Below, in pieces: positions 12,947 to 23,496 of a stretch of DNA of 64,000 nt. The stretch lies in contig NC_034010.1 of NCBI RefSeq assembly GCF_000346465.2, positions 24,028,570 through 24,092,569 of the forward strand. Direction: 5' to 3'. The position numbers were made by a program, and so were the translations under genes. Under the pieces are notes generated by a model that was given only the letters and a program-made list of their open reading frames with translations, did not search any database and was not told the origin of the DNA. The DNA is from Prunus persica (lineage: Eukaryota; Streptophyta; Magnoliopsida; Rosales; Rosaceae). Each line of letters starts with the position of its first letter. The first letter of the stretch is position 1.

Positions 12947-15755
12947 TCAGAAATCTCTCCGCATCTTCACTTTAATTGAAATTTCCTTGTATGACGTGAT
13001 CTTCTTGGCTGCTCGTCGCAGCGGCCTTGTAGATGATCTTCGACATTCCTGACCTTCAGATCTTGGGGCACTGTATCCTTCATCCTCTTTTTCCACTGAA
13101 GAACATGTTGGGCCATTTTCATGAACCACATTATCACATAGAGAGACAGGAAATTTGTCGCCGTTGGTCTCAACCAAGTCTTCAGTTGCTTCCTGTTCTT
13201 CAGTTTTAAACCTTGCAGACTGCCTTGTCAAACGTCTATTAGGAAACCATAAAGAATTTGTAAATATAGTGAAAACCTACTGAAAATATATACTTGCTTA
13301 AAACAATCAAACATACACCAACAAACCTTTTGTTGTCAGGCTTCTCCTTAGCCTGGACTGCTTCAATAGTAGGAGTTTCTTTTTCTAGTAATGAACATGT
13401 TGGACCACTTTCATGAACCACGTTATCACGTAGAAGATAGACAGGAAATTTGTCGCCGTTGCTTTCAAACAATTCTTCAGTTGCCTCCCGTTCTTCAGTT
13501 TTAAACCTCGCAGATTGCCTTGTCAAACGTCTATTAGGAAACCATAAAGAACTTGTAAATAAAGTGAAAACCTACTGAAAGTAATACTTGCTCAAAGCAA
13601 TCAGACATACACCAACAAACCTTTTGTTGCCAGGCTTCTCTTTAGCTTGGATTGCTTCAATAGTAGGATCTTTTTTTTCCACTAATGAACATATTGGGCC
13701 ACTTTCATGAACCACATTATCACATAGAGGAGACACGGGAACTTTTTCACCATTGGTCTCAAACATATCTTCAGTTGCTTCCCGTTCTTCAGTTTTAAAC
13801 CTCGCAGACTGCCTTCTCAGACGTCTATTATGAAACCATAAAGCATGTGTAAATAAAGTGAAATCCCACTGAAAACTTGTACTTGCATAAAGTAATCAAA
13901 CATAAACAAACAAACCTTTTGTTGTCAGCCTTCTCTTTAACTTGGACTACTTCAACAGTAGGAGTGCCCAAAGCTGCATGCAAATAAATATGTGAAAAAT
14001 GTTAGCACAGTATCAAGATCCCAGAAAACAATGAGACGCCAAGTTAGTATTTACGCAGATGGTTTGGTTGTCGTTCCCTTTTGGTACAAGGCCCATTCTC
14101 CTTGTCTGCTTGCAAGGACTCCCCTGCCTCAGCGTATTTAGCTGAATATCCCTAAGGGTAGTGAAAGGAAATATGTAAACAATAAATAGGTCAATGAAAA
14201 CTTTCAAAGTTTAATTAAGAAACCACACAGGCATCCGCAAAGTACCTCATTTTCTGTATTTTGGCATGTTCCTCTTTTCTCTCTCTCCTAGGAACACGGG
14301 TTTACAATTCAATAACAAAGTTTATAACCTTACAAAACTGACTAAAGTCTTTAAGTAGATAAACTGACCTCAGCCTCCAGTTTTCCCACTTTGAGCAAAC
14401 CATTTCTGCATGCAAGTTCGTGCTGGAGTGCCTTTAACTGAAAAGTAAAAATAGATAATTGTTAATTCATGCTAATTTACTTGAATTTAAAATAGAAAGT
14501 GAAGGCATACACTATTCAGACTTCATCAGTAGACACTTGACTTACCCTATCTTTACCTGAATTGAGTTCCTGCAAAATCGAAGTAGAAAACGAATTCTAA
14601 AATCAGTTTATGAAATTAGCAGGCATCTTGGTAGATTTGAACAATCAACAACTAAAATGCGCAAAAAGTACCCCTAACATCTGGCCATTTGCTTGGGCAA
14701 GTTGCAAATTCTGTTGCTGTACTTTTTGCAGATTGATTCTCAAGCTCTGTAACTCTATTCTGCTCAATTCAATGATTTTGCTTCCAAATAGAGTTAAGGA
14801 AACCGACGAAGCATGCCAAACCAGACTAGGAATATCAATCAGAGAAATACACAATAAGTAAAATAGATAGCCAAGGATACTTTCTGTCAGCAAGAAGTTT
14901 GATCAGTGTCCTATTTTCCTGTGGATTTAGCAAAACCAAAGTAAGCTAAACCAACTACATCATCAACTTATTTAGATATAGGGATTATGAGAGATGCAAC
15001 TAAGAATGTACCTTCTGTAGATTGTCAATATACTCTTTATTTGTAAGTGAGTCAAATTGCTGCTTCACCTGTTGGATTGCTGGTTTAGGCTGCTGATGCT
15101 GCAAGTTGCTTATATCAGCAAGCCTCTTCCTCGAGGTGCTTCCAATTGAAGATCCCTTTGCTATTTTCCCTCCTTTTATCTTGTTATCTACACCAAATAC
15201 CTGTGTCATTTTCAGCAAAGCCTAACCTTGCAAAAAGCCCAATCCATAATTGGATACCATGAAATCAAAGAAGAAGTAGACGAGAATTCCCAAATAATGG
15301 AAAGCTCCCCAGACTAAATCAAGTAGCTACACTAGCTAGCTGCAGTTAAAAAAGTCTTCTTTTCCTATATTTTCTCAGTAATCAAACAGAGCTTATCTCA
15401 AACTCCAACAAATTTCCACTAGATTCTACACAAATGAACCCTAGAAAACCTCGATAGCTCCAAACGATTCTCAGAACTTCAACAAATCCTAGCCCTATGA
15501 ATCCCAACCAGCACAAGAATTCGCGGTTGCAGTTTCACAAACCGTAACCCTCAAACATTAATTGTTAATCAAGAAATGAAGCTATACCGCAAAATCCAAT
15601 GCTTATTCATGTTGATACACAAACACTAGCTGAAGATCGTTCTTCAAATAACCTAAAAAGGACTAAAACAAATACAAACAGCTCAAAGAAAATCATAATT
15701 GGAGAAATTTACCTCCGGCACCGCTTTCTGTGCCACGAACGACGAGACCTTCCAT
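12947..15755 (-). CDS. SGO2: Shugoshin (SGO2-like), centromeric cohesion protector, with duplicated exons
   Basis: Protects centromeric cohesin during division, by family through PP2A recruitment. Exons: 15755-15713, 15187-15012, 14918-14881, 14780-14672, 14569-14546, 14437-14369, 14287-14246, 14151-14055, 13973-13916, 13824-13621, 13530-13327, 13235-12947; 1353 nt, 450 residues. The N-terminal third has KRLADISNL followed by the shugoshin coiled coil (ENRTLIKLLADR, LSRIELQSLRINLQKVQQQN, LQHELACRNGLLKVGKLEAE). The C-terminus carries the diagnostic basic box RRSSTRPLRRAAKKITSYKE ending KVKMRR. Exons 10 and 11 are each exactly 204 nt and are chimeric copies joining the front of the last exon to the back of exon 9. 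All affected introns are phase 2, so the frame survives. The name SGO2 rests on remembered synteny; SGO1 cannot be excluded. Confidence 0.92.
13235..13973 (-). repeat. Tandem exon-intron duplication inside shugoshin (period about 295 bp)
   Basis: Three acceptor-plus-exon starts at 13824, 13530 and 13235 share near-identical intron ends (TTTC-TAATAG or CCTAATAG) and the coding start ACGTCTG/ACGTTTG. Spacings are 294 and 295 bp. Exons ending at 13916, 13621 and 13327 share the coding end AACAAAAG and donor GTTTGTT. The repeated peptide begins RQSARFKTEE and ends KEKPDNKR or close variants. Confidence 0.9.
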
Positions 15756-17846
15756 CGTGAAACCCGAGCTGAAGCCCTAATCTCTCTTTCTTTCTCTCTC
15801 TAAAATCTCATTTCCTGCGACCGTGAGAAGTGTTGGAAAAGAAACGCCGTCGTTGGACTGTATTGGAAATTGAATAAGGAGGGAAAGAGAGAGACTGTAG
15901 GAAGATTAAATTCGTAAATATGTTGTGATAGGCTCGGGACACCTACGGCTTTCCGAAGCTAATATCAGCCTCGGAGGACCGGAACTCAAATCAAATTGGG
16001 CCAATAGCCCAAAACAATCCCATTGGGCCCAACTCAATTCCATTTGTTAAGACCTAGCCCAAAAAAGAAAATACCCAATTCGTCAACCCAAATAAATAAA
16101 AAATGTGACTAGTATCATTGTATGTATAGGGAAGAGGTTTGCTTATAACAGTTGTCCACTATTTCTAGCGAAATGTTAATAGTTGATGCATGTGAACCTC
16201 ATTCTGTGATTTGTATATCATTAAAGTTAGTATTAACAGTACTTAATGACAATAAGCAGGTCTTTATTCGCGAAAAAAGCTTCCATGAGATCGTTCGCAA
16301 CGGGTTATCATATAGGAAAGAGGTTTGCTTAGAAATATCATTGTATGTGTAAAGTTAGTATTATACAAATATCATTGTTTGTCTAATGTAGGGAAGAGGT
16401 TTGCTTAGAACACTTGTCCATTATTTCTCGTCAACTGTTAATAATCGATGCATGTGAATCTTATTATGCGAATCTTTTCTTGCGAAGAAAGTTTCCTTGA
16501 CATCGTCCGCAGCGGGTTATAATACTGACGTGGTGAGTCTAATCACTTTAATTAAGAAACATTATCTCATATAATTATTTCCCAATGACAATGAGGTGTG
16601 TTACGCAGGTACAATGGATGAGATGAGAGGAAAATGGGCAAGGCATATGTGACACATGGTTTTGGTCGTATAGTCTTACCGTGGGCCATGTAAGCCATAA
16701 CTCAAAATTTGACTCTTGTGTGTTTAAATCTTATGGCCAAAGTCGGGATAAAATTCAGATGTGTAAGTTTGATTCTTGTGGGCCCTACGCATGATGCAAC
16801 ATATCACAAGCCTACATTTATTTCTTTCCTCGTTGGTTTAGAATCTTTCCACTTCAAAAGAACAAGAATTCATCATAAAATGCTTCTATTCCTCTTCTTT
16901 TTTTCCTTCTTTTTTTCAACTTACAATTATCTAATTAATAACCAATCGGATGAAAGCTTTCTTGTTCCTCCTTTTCTTTGATGGGAATTTTTTGTTTTTG
17001 TTTTATTATAATTTTGACTCGAAAAGCATTTTCTTATCTCTTTATTTCATGTGAAAGAAAAAGCTTTATGAGTCATGCAAAAATTTACAAAGCACGAAAA
17101 CGCGTCTAATTTTATTCGACTTTTTTCATGTTGACACAATGAATCGTACTTTTCTTCCTATCAAGACAAATAATACAAGTAGACGATTAAGCACAACTTG
17201 CACATTCTTTTTATCCCAAACGCAATTTGCAGGTCTCTTTCTCTAATGAAACCCAATTGGTATTCATACAATAAAATAGACATTGTATAGATCAAGTTGG
17301 AGTACGTATCAAGATATATGTATACAAAGTTTTAACTTTGCACTTACAAAAAGAAATGTGCATTCCTCCCCTTATAGTCCTTCCCGTTTATTTATTTGTT
17401 ATTTAATGTAATATCATTTTCAAAAGAGAAACTTACTCGAAACCGAACACTACTGTAGCGGTATTCCAAATCAATCACGCATTGTCATACATTTTAACTT
17501 TCCCACATGAGAGTGTATAATTGACTTGAAATACCTTTATAATGACATCCCATTGCACGAAAATTCTACTCCATTTCTAGACTTTGACTTAAGTTGGAGC
17601 TTTTTATTTATTTATATAACTTAAATAACATTAGGCTTGTAACGTGTTCCCATGCTTTGGGGCATATTTTTTATGGTGCTTTAAAGGGTTTTGTAATCAA
17701 GAACATCTTTGGCAGTGTTTAGTAGAAGGACTTAAAAGTGTTTATGGGTTATAAAACAAACACCTTCCATATGCTTCTTCAAGAAGAAACCTTAAAGCAT
17801 TTTTCAAACAAACCTTAAACATTATGTTTCTTCTTGAATATATATA
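15756..17846. other. Intergenic, shugoshin promoter side and repeats
   Basis: Shugoshin leader and promoter occupy the left edge, with a CT-rich leader at 15783-15800. A diverged direct repeat sits at 16128-16310 and 16389-16530. No gene is supported; the remaining open frames are short and look random. Confidence 0.4.
16128..16530. repeat. Diverged direct repeat
   Basis: GGGAAGAGGTTTGCTTA at 16128-16145 recurs at 16391-16409. Both copies continue with related TTGTCCA-TATTTCT, GTTAATA-T-GATGCATGTGAA and, further on, TTC-TTGA-ATCGT-CGCA-CGGGTTAT. Two copies of about 160-180 bp, roughly 75-85 per cent alike by eye. Confidence 0.6.
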
Positions 17847-18187
17847 GAGCTTCAGTTGAGGGACATCAATATAGGGCTTACAACATAATATATTTTAATT
17901 ATCCGAATTGTCTAATTTTCAAGTCTTCACTTATAGATCATCATAGCAAAAATTCAGGCAAATTAAAAATCATTAAGGCATCTAGTTGGAATCAACAAAA
18001 TAAACGAACACGGTGCTTCAACAAAAGGATATAATAACAATCATCTAATTGAGTGATCAAATAATTTCGGATTCAAGTGATTTTTTTATAGAAATAATCT
18101 TTGAGAGAATATATAACAACTAAACGATTTGGATCATTGAAATACAATACGTGATAAACCCTACAAAAATATCTCTCAAATAAGCTC
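17847..18187 (-). mobile_element. Small inverted-repeat DNA element, copy 1 (uninterrupted)
   Basis: Ends GAGCTTCAGTTGAGGGACAT and, reverse complemented, GAGCTTATTTGAGAGATAT, followed on both sides by TATAGGG or TGTAGGG. TATA flanks both ends. It contains a block (CACTTGAATCCGAAA and TAGATGCCTTAATGATTTTT on the minus strand) shared with a second, inverted copy at 20585-21300. About 341 bp, non-coding. Confidence 0.7.
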
Positions 18188-18473
18188 TATATCCACCATG
18201 CAATAAGGCTGCATTTACTTGTCATTGTTGACATAATTAACTTACTGTTAGTCCTATATTGATCACACGCATTTCACCATCAACTAATTGAGACAATTAC
18301 TACATTCCAACGACTGTGAGTTTATAATAATTTCAAAAGCTTGCATTGTCATATGAACCAATAATATGAATGTCAATGAGTCAACATATGCTGCCCACTA
18401 CACTAGAGTAGTGATGATGTAACCTTAATTCGTACGTGACTTTATTAATGTCACATCCACATGACCCTTGTGT

Positions 18474-18535
18474 TTCAAATTACTATACTGTCATTGAGTT
18501 GAAGTTCAAATTACTATACTGTCATTGAGTTGAAG
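18474..18535. repeat. Perfect 31-bp tandem duplication
   Basis: Two exact head-to-tail copies of a 31-bp unit beginning TTCAAATTACTATACTGTCA (18474-18504 and 18505-18535). Confidence 0.95.
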
Positions 18536-20238
18536 TTTTTCACATTTTTTATGACCATTTTGAATAAAACCATGCAAACAACTTAGATTATATTATATAT
18601 ATAGTCGTTTTGATATGCAGACGTCCGAATATTATTACTGTAAAAATGTCATTGTAAATATAGAGGAATACATGACGTCTGTAAGATATTATTAACGTTC
18701 GAACATTCGTATATGAGAAATATATTTTTAAAAGAGTGATAGAATTAATTTACATTTTTACATAACAGGATTGTGAATTCTTGGTTGGAGGTGAGGGCCT
18801 ATGTAAAAGTAACCTTCTTTGATCTATTAGATTGATCTTTATGCCAAGTTTATTATAGAGAAAAGTATCTCATAACTGATCACGGAAAACACGTACTTAA
18901 ACCTTGAAACTGAAATACACCTAATTATTTTCAGTTTCACTACTTTCTTACTGCTGTATTTTGTATATTTTCCCGATATTAATAGTTACGTAACACAACA
19001 TGTTAGATTGTCTGTTAAAACACATTTTTTTGTTACAAAATTTGAAAATTAAAGCCAATCAATATACATTTCTTTCTTCATATCACAGTCACAGCCGATT
19101 TATTTGAAAAAGATCAAATTGTCTTGTCTCCATCATCTTTTGTTCATTTTTTCTGGAGAGGATTATACGAAAACAAAGTTTCTTGGTTTGTTTTTAATGT
19201 GGAAAAACAAAATGTTGAAAATATATTCTTGTCTCCATCCTTTAATTAATGCAACGTTCACTTAACTTGACTCCTATCAATATATAATTTTTTCGTCATA
19301 AAATTATATTTTTAATTGTTTATTTTGTTTACTTTTTTTAATAGTAACTTTGATGTTGTTGCTGCTGCTAATTAATCACAGTTTCTGGTTGCAAAATTTA
19401 TGAACTAGATTTTATCAGGATGGTTTTGTATGGATAGATACTTTACTATAAATAAAGTTTTTTTTTCTTTTATTTTATTGTTTGTGAGTACATCCTATTT
19501 ATGGGGCTTTAAATCAATGATCAAAATTAAAATAAATATATAAATTGTACATTTTTCAGAAACTAGTATTCATTTAATTACTGATATCTTCGTTTTTCGA
19601 TACAAGCAATGCTGAGGGAGGGGAAAATTGAAACCTAAGACCTCAAGTGCATGAGTAAATACTCTTAATTAGTTGAGTTACGAGTCCTTTGCATTGACAT
19701 CTTCGTTTTAGATGATCAAACAATTATGAGATATTACAAAGATAATACTTGAAAGATAACCTAAAATATAGACGATTCCAATCCTTTAAATACATTATTG
19801 GATAACCCGAAGAAAAATGTATGAACTTTTGTTAAAATAAGTACGTCATCCGCATACAAAAATTCATACCATAAAATGGCTAAAGAAGATGAGCTGTAGT
19901 GTTTCGTCCAGGTAGAGCTATAATTGTGATGTGGGTAGCTAGCCGACTTGCTCACCTTCTTAAATTTTTCATTTGGCATTAAAAATTATTTTTATTTTTA
20001 TTTTGCAAAATACTACCTCTTGGGGTCCTCACAAGTCACAGCATATAATAATATCACACCAATTTATTTATGTGTGAACAATTATTTTGTCAAGGACAAA
20101 ATTATATTAATTGCCGCTTTCTAGGAAAATATTTTATATATAATAAAAAATATAAACGGATATCACTCTACCAACCTAAATGCAAATTGCATTAACAAGT
20201 ACAAATCAAACAATAGTAATGTATGGTAGTGATAATTA
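18536..20238. other. Intergenic, no gene seen
   Basis: AT-rich spacer with long T and A tracts. The only structured item is a SINE-like segment near 19595-19700, annotated separately. Confidence 0.4.
19595..19700 (-). mobile_element. tRNA-derived SINE-like fragment
   Basis: On the minus strand, CGTAACTCAACTAATTAAGAG resembles a degenerate pol III A box (TAGCTCAACTGG consensus), followed about 30 nt later by GGTCTTAGGTTTCAATTTTC, a B-box-like motif. The spacing fits a tRNA-derived SINE head. Identity to a named family was not tested. Confidence 0.45.
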
Positions 20239-20515
20239 GGGCTGTTTGGGAGTGCTTTTGGAAGGGCTAAAAGCTTTTTTTGATAACCGAAAACGCTTCT
20301 GACGATGTTTGACAGAAAAGTTTAGAAATGCTTCTGGGCCATAGAAGCTCTTTTTGGAGAGGTACATGACATGTGCTTCTTCAAGAAGCACTCGCAAGTG
20401 CTTTTTTAGTAAGCACGTCAATTTTTTATGGAATTTTCTACAACTTTATAACAAAAACACTTTTATTAAAAGCGCTTACGAACAGAAGTGTTTCCTAAAG
20501 AAGCAATCCCAAACG
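20239..20515. mobile_element. MITE, PIF/Harbinger- or hAT-like, right end degenerate
   Basis: The left end GGGCTGTTTGGGAGTGCTTT follows TTA (20236-20238). The right end reverse complemented reads GTTTGGGATTGCTTCT. The interior carries a palindrome (GTGCTTCTTCAAGAAGCAC, 20371-20389). The outermost bases of the right terminus have decayed, so the target duplication cannot be confirmed. Confidence 0.55.
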
Positions 20516-20584
20516 AAAATCACATATGCAACCCAGGATGCAAAGAAGGTCGGTCTTATTAATGGAAATATAGTATATATATAG

Positions 20585-21300
20585 TGAGCTTCTATTGATA
20601 GACACTTTTACCCTCCGTTTGGTTGAAAATGACATAGAATTTTAAAATGATGGAATTTAGATTTCCATCATTTCAATTTATGGCAATTGAAGATTTCAGT
20701 ATTTTGATTTATGTATGTCGAATTTTGTAAATTATAGAATTTTGTAAATGGCACTATGGAAATTGTGAAATGACGCCTATTTTAGTGGAAATTAAACTTG
20801 AAATTTTATGCCCTAATTTTCACCATTTTTCCCTTGTGTTATTTAATAAATTTCATCCTTAAGTTACTAAGCAATGGAATTGTTAATCTCTCCTCTTAAA
20901 TTTCTGACTTTTAGTTAAATTCTGAGTTATTTTTCATCATCCAAACGGAGGGTTATAGGGTCCACCACACATTGTTTTTAAATAATCCGAACTATGTAAG
21001 TTTTAGATATTCCATCAAAGATCATATCTGCAAAAAATCACTTGAATCCGAAACTATTTTGACCACTCAATTAGATTATTGTTATTTTAGTATTTTCTTG
21101 AAGTATCATATTAATTTATTTTGTTATTAGCAATTAGATGCCTTAATGATTTTTAATTTTTATGATTGTTTGCGAGGATGATCTATGAATGAAGACTTGA
21201 AAAATAAACGATTTAGATTGTTTAAAAAATAATTCGTAGGGTACCCTAAAAGGCGTCCCTCAAATAAAATTATTTAAAAAATCCCTCAATAAAAATGGAA
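20585..21300 (+). mobile_element. Small inverted-repeat DNA element, copy 2, interrupted by a MITE
   Basis: Same family as 17847-18187 but in opposite orientation: shares GAGCTT-ATTGA-AGA, TATAGGG-CCACCACACATTG, CACTTGAATCCGAAAC, CACTCAATTAGAT-ATTGTTAT and TAGATGCCTTAATGATTTTT. It is split by the element at 20611-20952. The right terminus near 21270-21300 is diffuse. Confidence 0.65.
20611..20952. mobile_element. Tourist-like MITE with intact ends, nested
   Basis: Terminal inverted repeats CCCTCCGTTTGGTTGAAAAT (left) and CCCTCCGTTTGGATGATGAA (right, reverse complement). Target duplication TTA at 20608-20610 and 20953-20955. 342 bp, no coding capacity. It sits inside the older element 20585-21300; the uninterrupted copy at 17847-18187 shows the matching empty site. 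Confidence 0.88.
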
Positions 21301-23291
21301 TATATATATTAATTTTAATTATTAATGTAGTGGATGTATGGTCATAATAAATTAGACAAAGACACCTATCTATTACTGCATGTCCAATTCATATGCCAAA
21401 TATTCCTACATGCATCCTCATCAGCAAGTTCCTCATGATTATTTGCCAGGATATCATTTTCCTTAATTAGTTTTTTTTTTGGATAAACAATTTTTATTAA
21501 TTAGTTTAAATATTATAAAACATTATTATAACACTAGATTATTGTCTTCGTCCCATGAATTAGCTGCTATCATTAAATTAAACCTGTAATCCATTATATG
21601 GCCAAAGCGATGAAGCATAATAATTAATAATCAAGAAAGACAACGCAACATCCAAAGTTCACAACAACCATGGTGCTTATTTTGTTTATATAAAAAAAAA
21701 AAAAATATTGTGGAAACAAACAACTTATGATGGATAACATTTTAATTTCATGAACCTAAATATTTATCAACAACTTATGATGGAGTCTAATCCAGTAAAA
21801 AATGATATTAACTTGCAGATCATTGATATAATGTTTGAAAATCAATGGCACCTTGATAGTGTGTGTGTGTGAGATACACAAATCCCATTGTAATTTTGAC
21901 TATCGTTTGTATTTTAAAAAAAATTATCAAAAATTATTTCATAATTAGTTTGGGGATTATGAGTTATTGATATGCTTATAATAAAATGAAAAAAATATTG
22001 TATGTAAGAACAAAATCCCTTTTCAGAGCATTTTCTACAGCCTCGTCAAAGGCTGGTGGGCGCTGTATTTGGAGAGCCCTGTAGGAAATGTTCACTCCAA
22101 TAGAAATGCCAAAGTCAAGCAGCAAATTAAGGATCCTAATTTTAGTCAACAACCTTAAGGAGTGCTTGTCAATTTACTTTTCCGAATAAAATATGTTTTC
22201 TTGTCAACCTTTCTGGTCTGTAAATGTTGTTGGTATATGAAAAAAAATAAAATAAGAATCATCACACAATAAAAATTGGCTCTTCAAATTGCCAGGTAGA
22301 TAAACAAAATACAATTTAAAGAGTCAAATTAGCTTGTTATGTTAGAAATGTTCTTAATTTTGTTTTTGGCTTATTTGAGCAAATAAAAGAAATTTGAAAA
22401 CTTTTGTTTTGAGGTTTTAACTTGCAGTAAAAGTTGTTTACAACGAGAATAATACTGTTTTGATATTCGATCAATCACAGTATACCAAATGAAAAAATTA
22501 TCCCCTATGACATAGCATGATTGTCCGGGTATAACAAAATAATGGAGGGAAGAGGACTTTTAGGTGAGCCCAACAATCTTTGCTGCCTTTTCTAATTTCT
22601 ACAAGCAAAAAGGCGCTTTTTATAACAGCGAGCCCGCCTCCGTCTTCACCTGGCAAAGCCGAAAGAAAATTGCCGAAAGCTGCAATCTTTGTTTTGAGAT
22701 CAACTGCTAAAAAACCTTCAATATTTTTCTAATCAAACCAACAAATGAAAGCGAAAAGAGTTCTTGTCCGCACTCAGAGGCGGGAGGTTTATAGGTTGGA
22801 ATGAGAACATTCATAACTTGCAGCAAAGAATCTTAATCCGCAGGCAAAGCAGCAAGAAAATCTAGTTTTAGAGAACAAGAAAGAGCAGAAAAGAAAAGGC
22901 TCTTAGCATTTTGAAGAAAAGGCTTTTAGCATTTTGGATAAGTTCTCTTTCTGAATCTCTATCGGAATTTTTAACATTTTAAAAAGATTTTGATTTGGCT
23001 TTCTTCCCATCTATCCCTAGATTAGCAAGCAAGGTAAGAATGTAAGTGACTGAAGGTGTCTGCAAGGGAGATTTAGGGAGAGAGAGAGAGTCATTATATT
23101 TCTCTCTCCTACTCCTCATATCCTCCCAAGTCCCTTGGGTTATCCTAATCACCAGCCTACCGCAGCCAAAAGCCACCCCCCCTCTCCCCCAATCTTTCCT
23201 TTCCACAAAACCCTCCGAACCCTAGCAGAAAAGTGAACACATTTTCCCAATTAAATTATTGCAGTGTTTCATTATTATAATAATTTTTTAT
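21301..23291. other. Intergenic, pectate lyase promoter side
   Basis: AT-rich sequence. It holds a SINE-like fragment (21780-21885), a 65-bp foldback at 22027-22091 (GAGCATTTTCTACAG against GAACATTTCCTACAG) and a CT/GA-rich stretch near 23085-23107 that is probably part of the pectate lyase promoter. No gene is supported. Confidence 0.4.
21780..21885 (+). mobile_element. SINE-like dispersed repeat, copy 1
   Basis: Shares ATGGAGTCTA, GAAAAT/AAAAAATG, TGCTGATCA/TGCAGATCA and a GTGTGTGTGAGA tail with the copy at 57148-57250, allowing for divergence. The B-box region is decayed here. Confidence 0.4.
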
Positions 23292-23300
23292 TATATAAAC
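23292..23300 (+). promoter_or_regulatory. TATA box of the pectate lyase gene
   Basis: TATATAAAC, about 205 bp before the chosen ATG at 23497 and 109 bp before the alternative in-frame ATG at 23401. Confidence 0.5.
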
Positions 23301-23496
23301 AACCTCACATTTCCCAAGATTTGCAGCTTCCCAAGTTGTTGTTTGTTGTTATTACTGGGCAGCATTGGAGAGAAAGATATCTATCAAAGAAGAGTCTTTT
23401 ATGCAGAAGCGTAAAAACACAACAGCAGCCAACAACAAACAAATACCCTTTGGCCCTCCCTCATTATTGTTCTTTCTTTCATCCTTGCTTTCAAGG

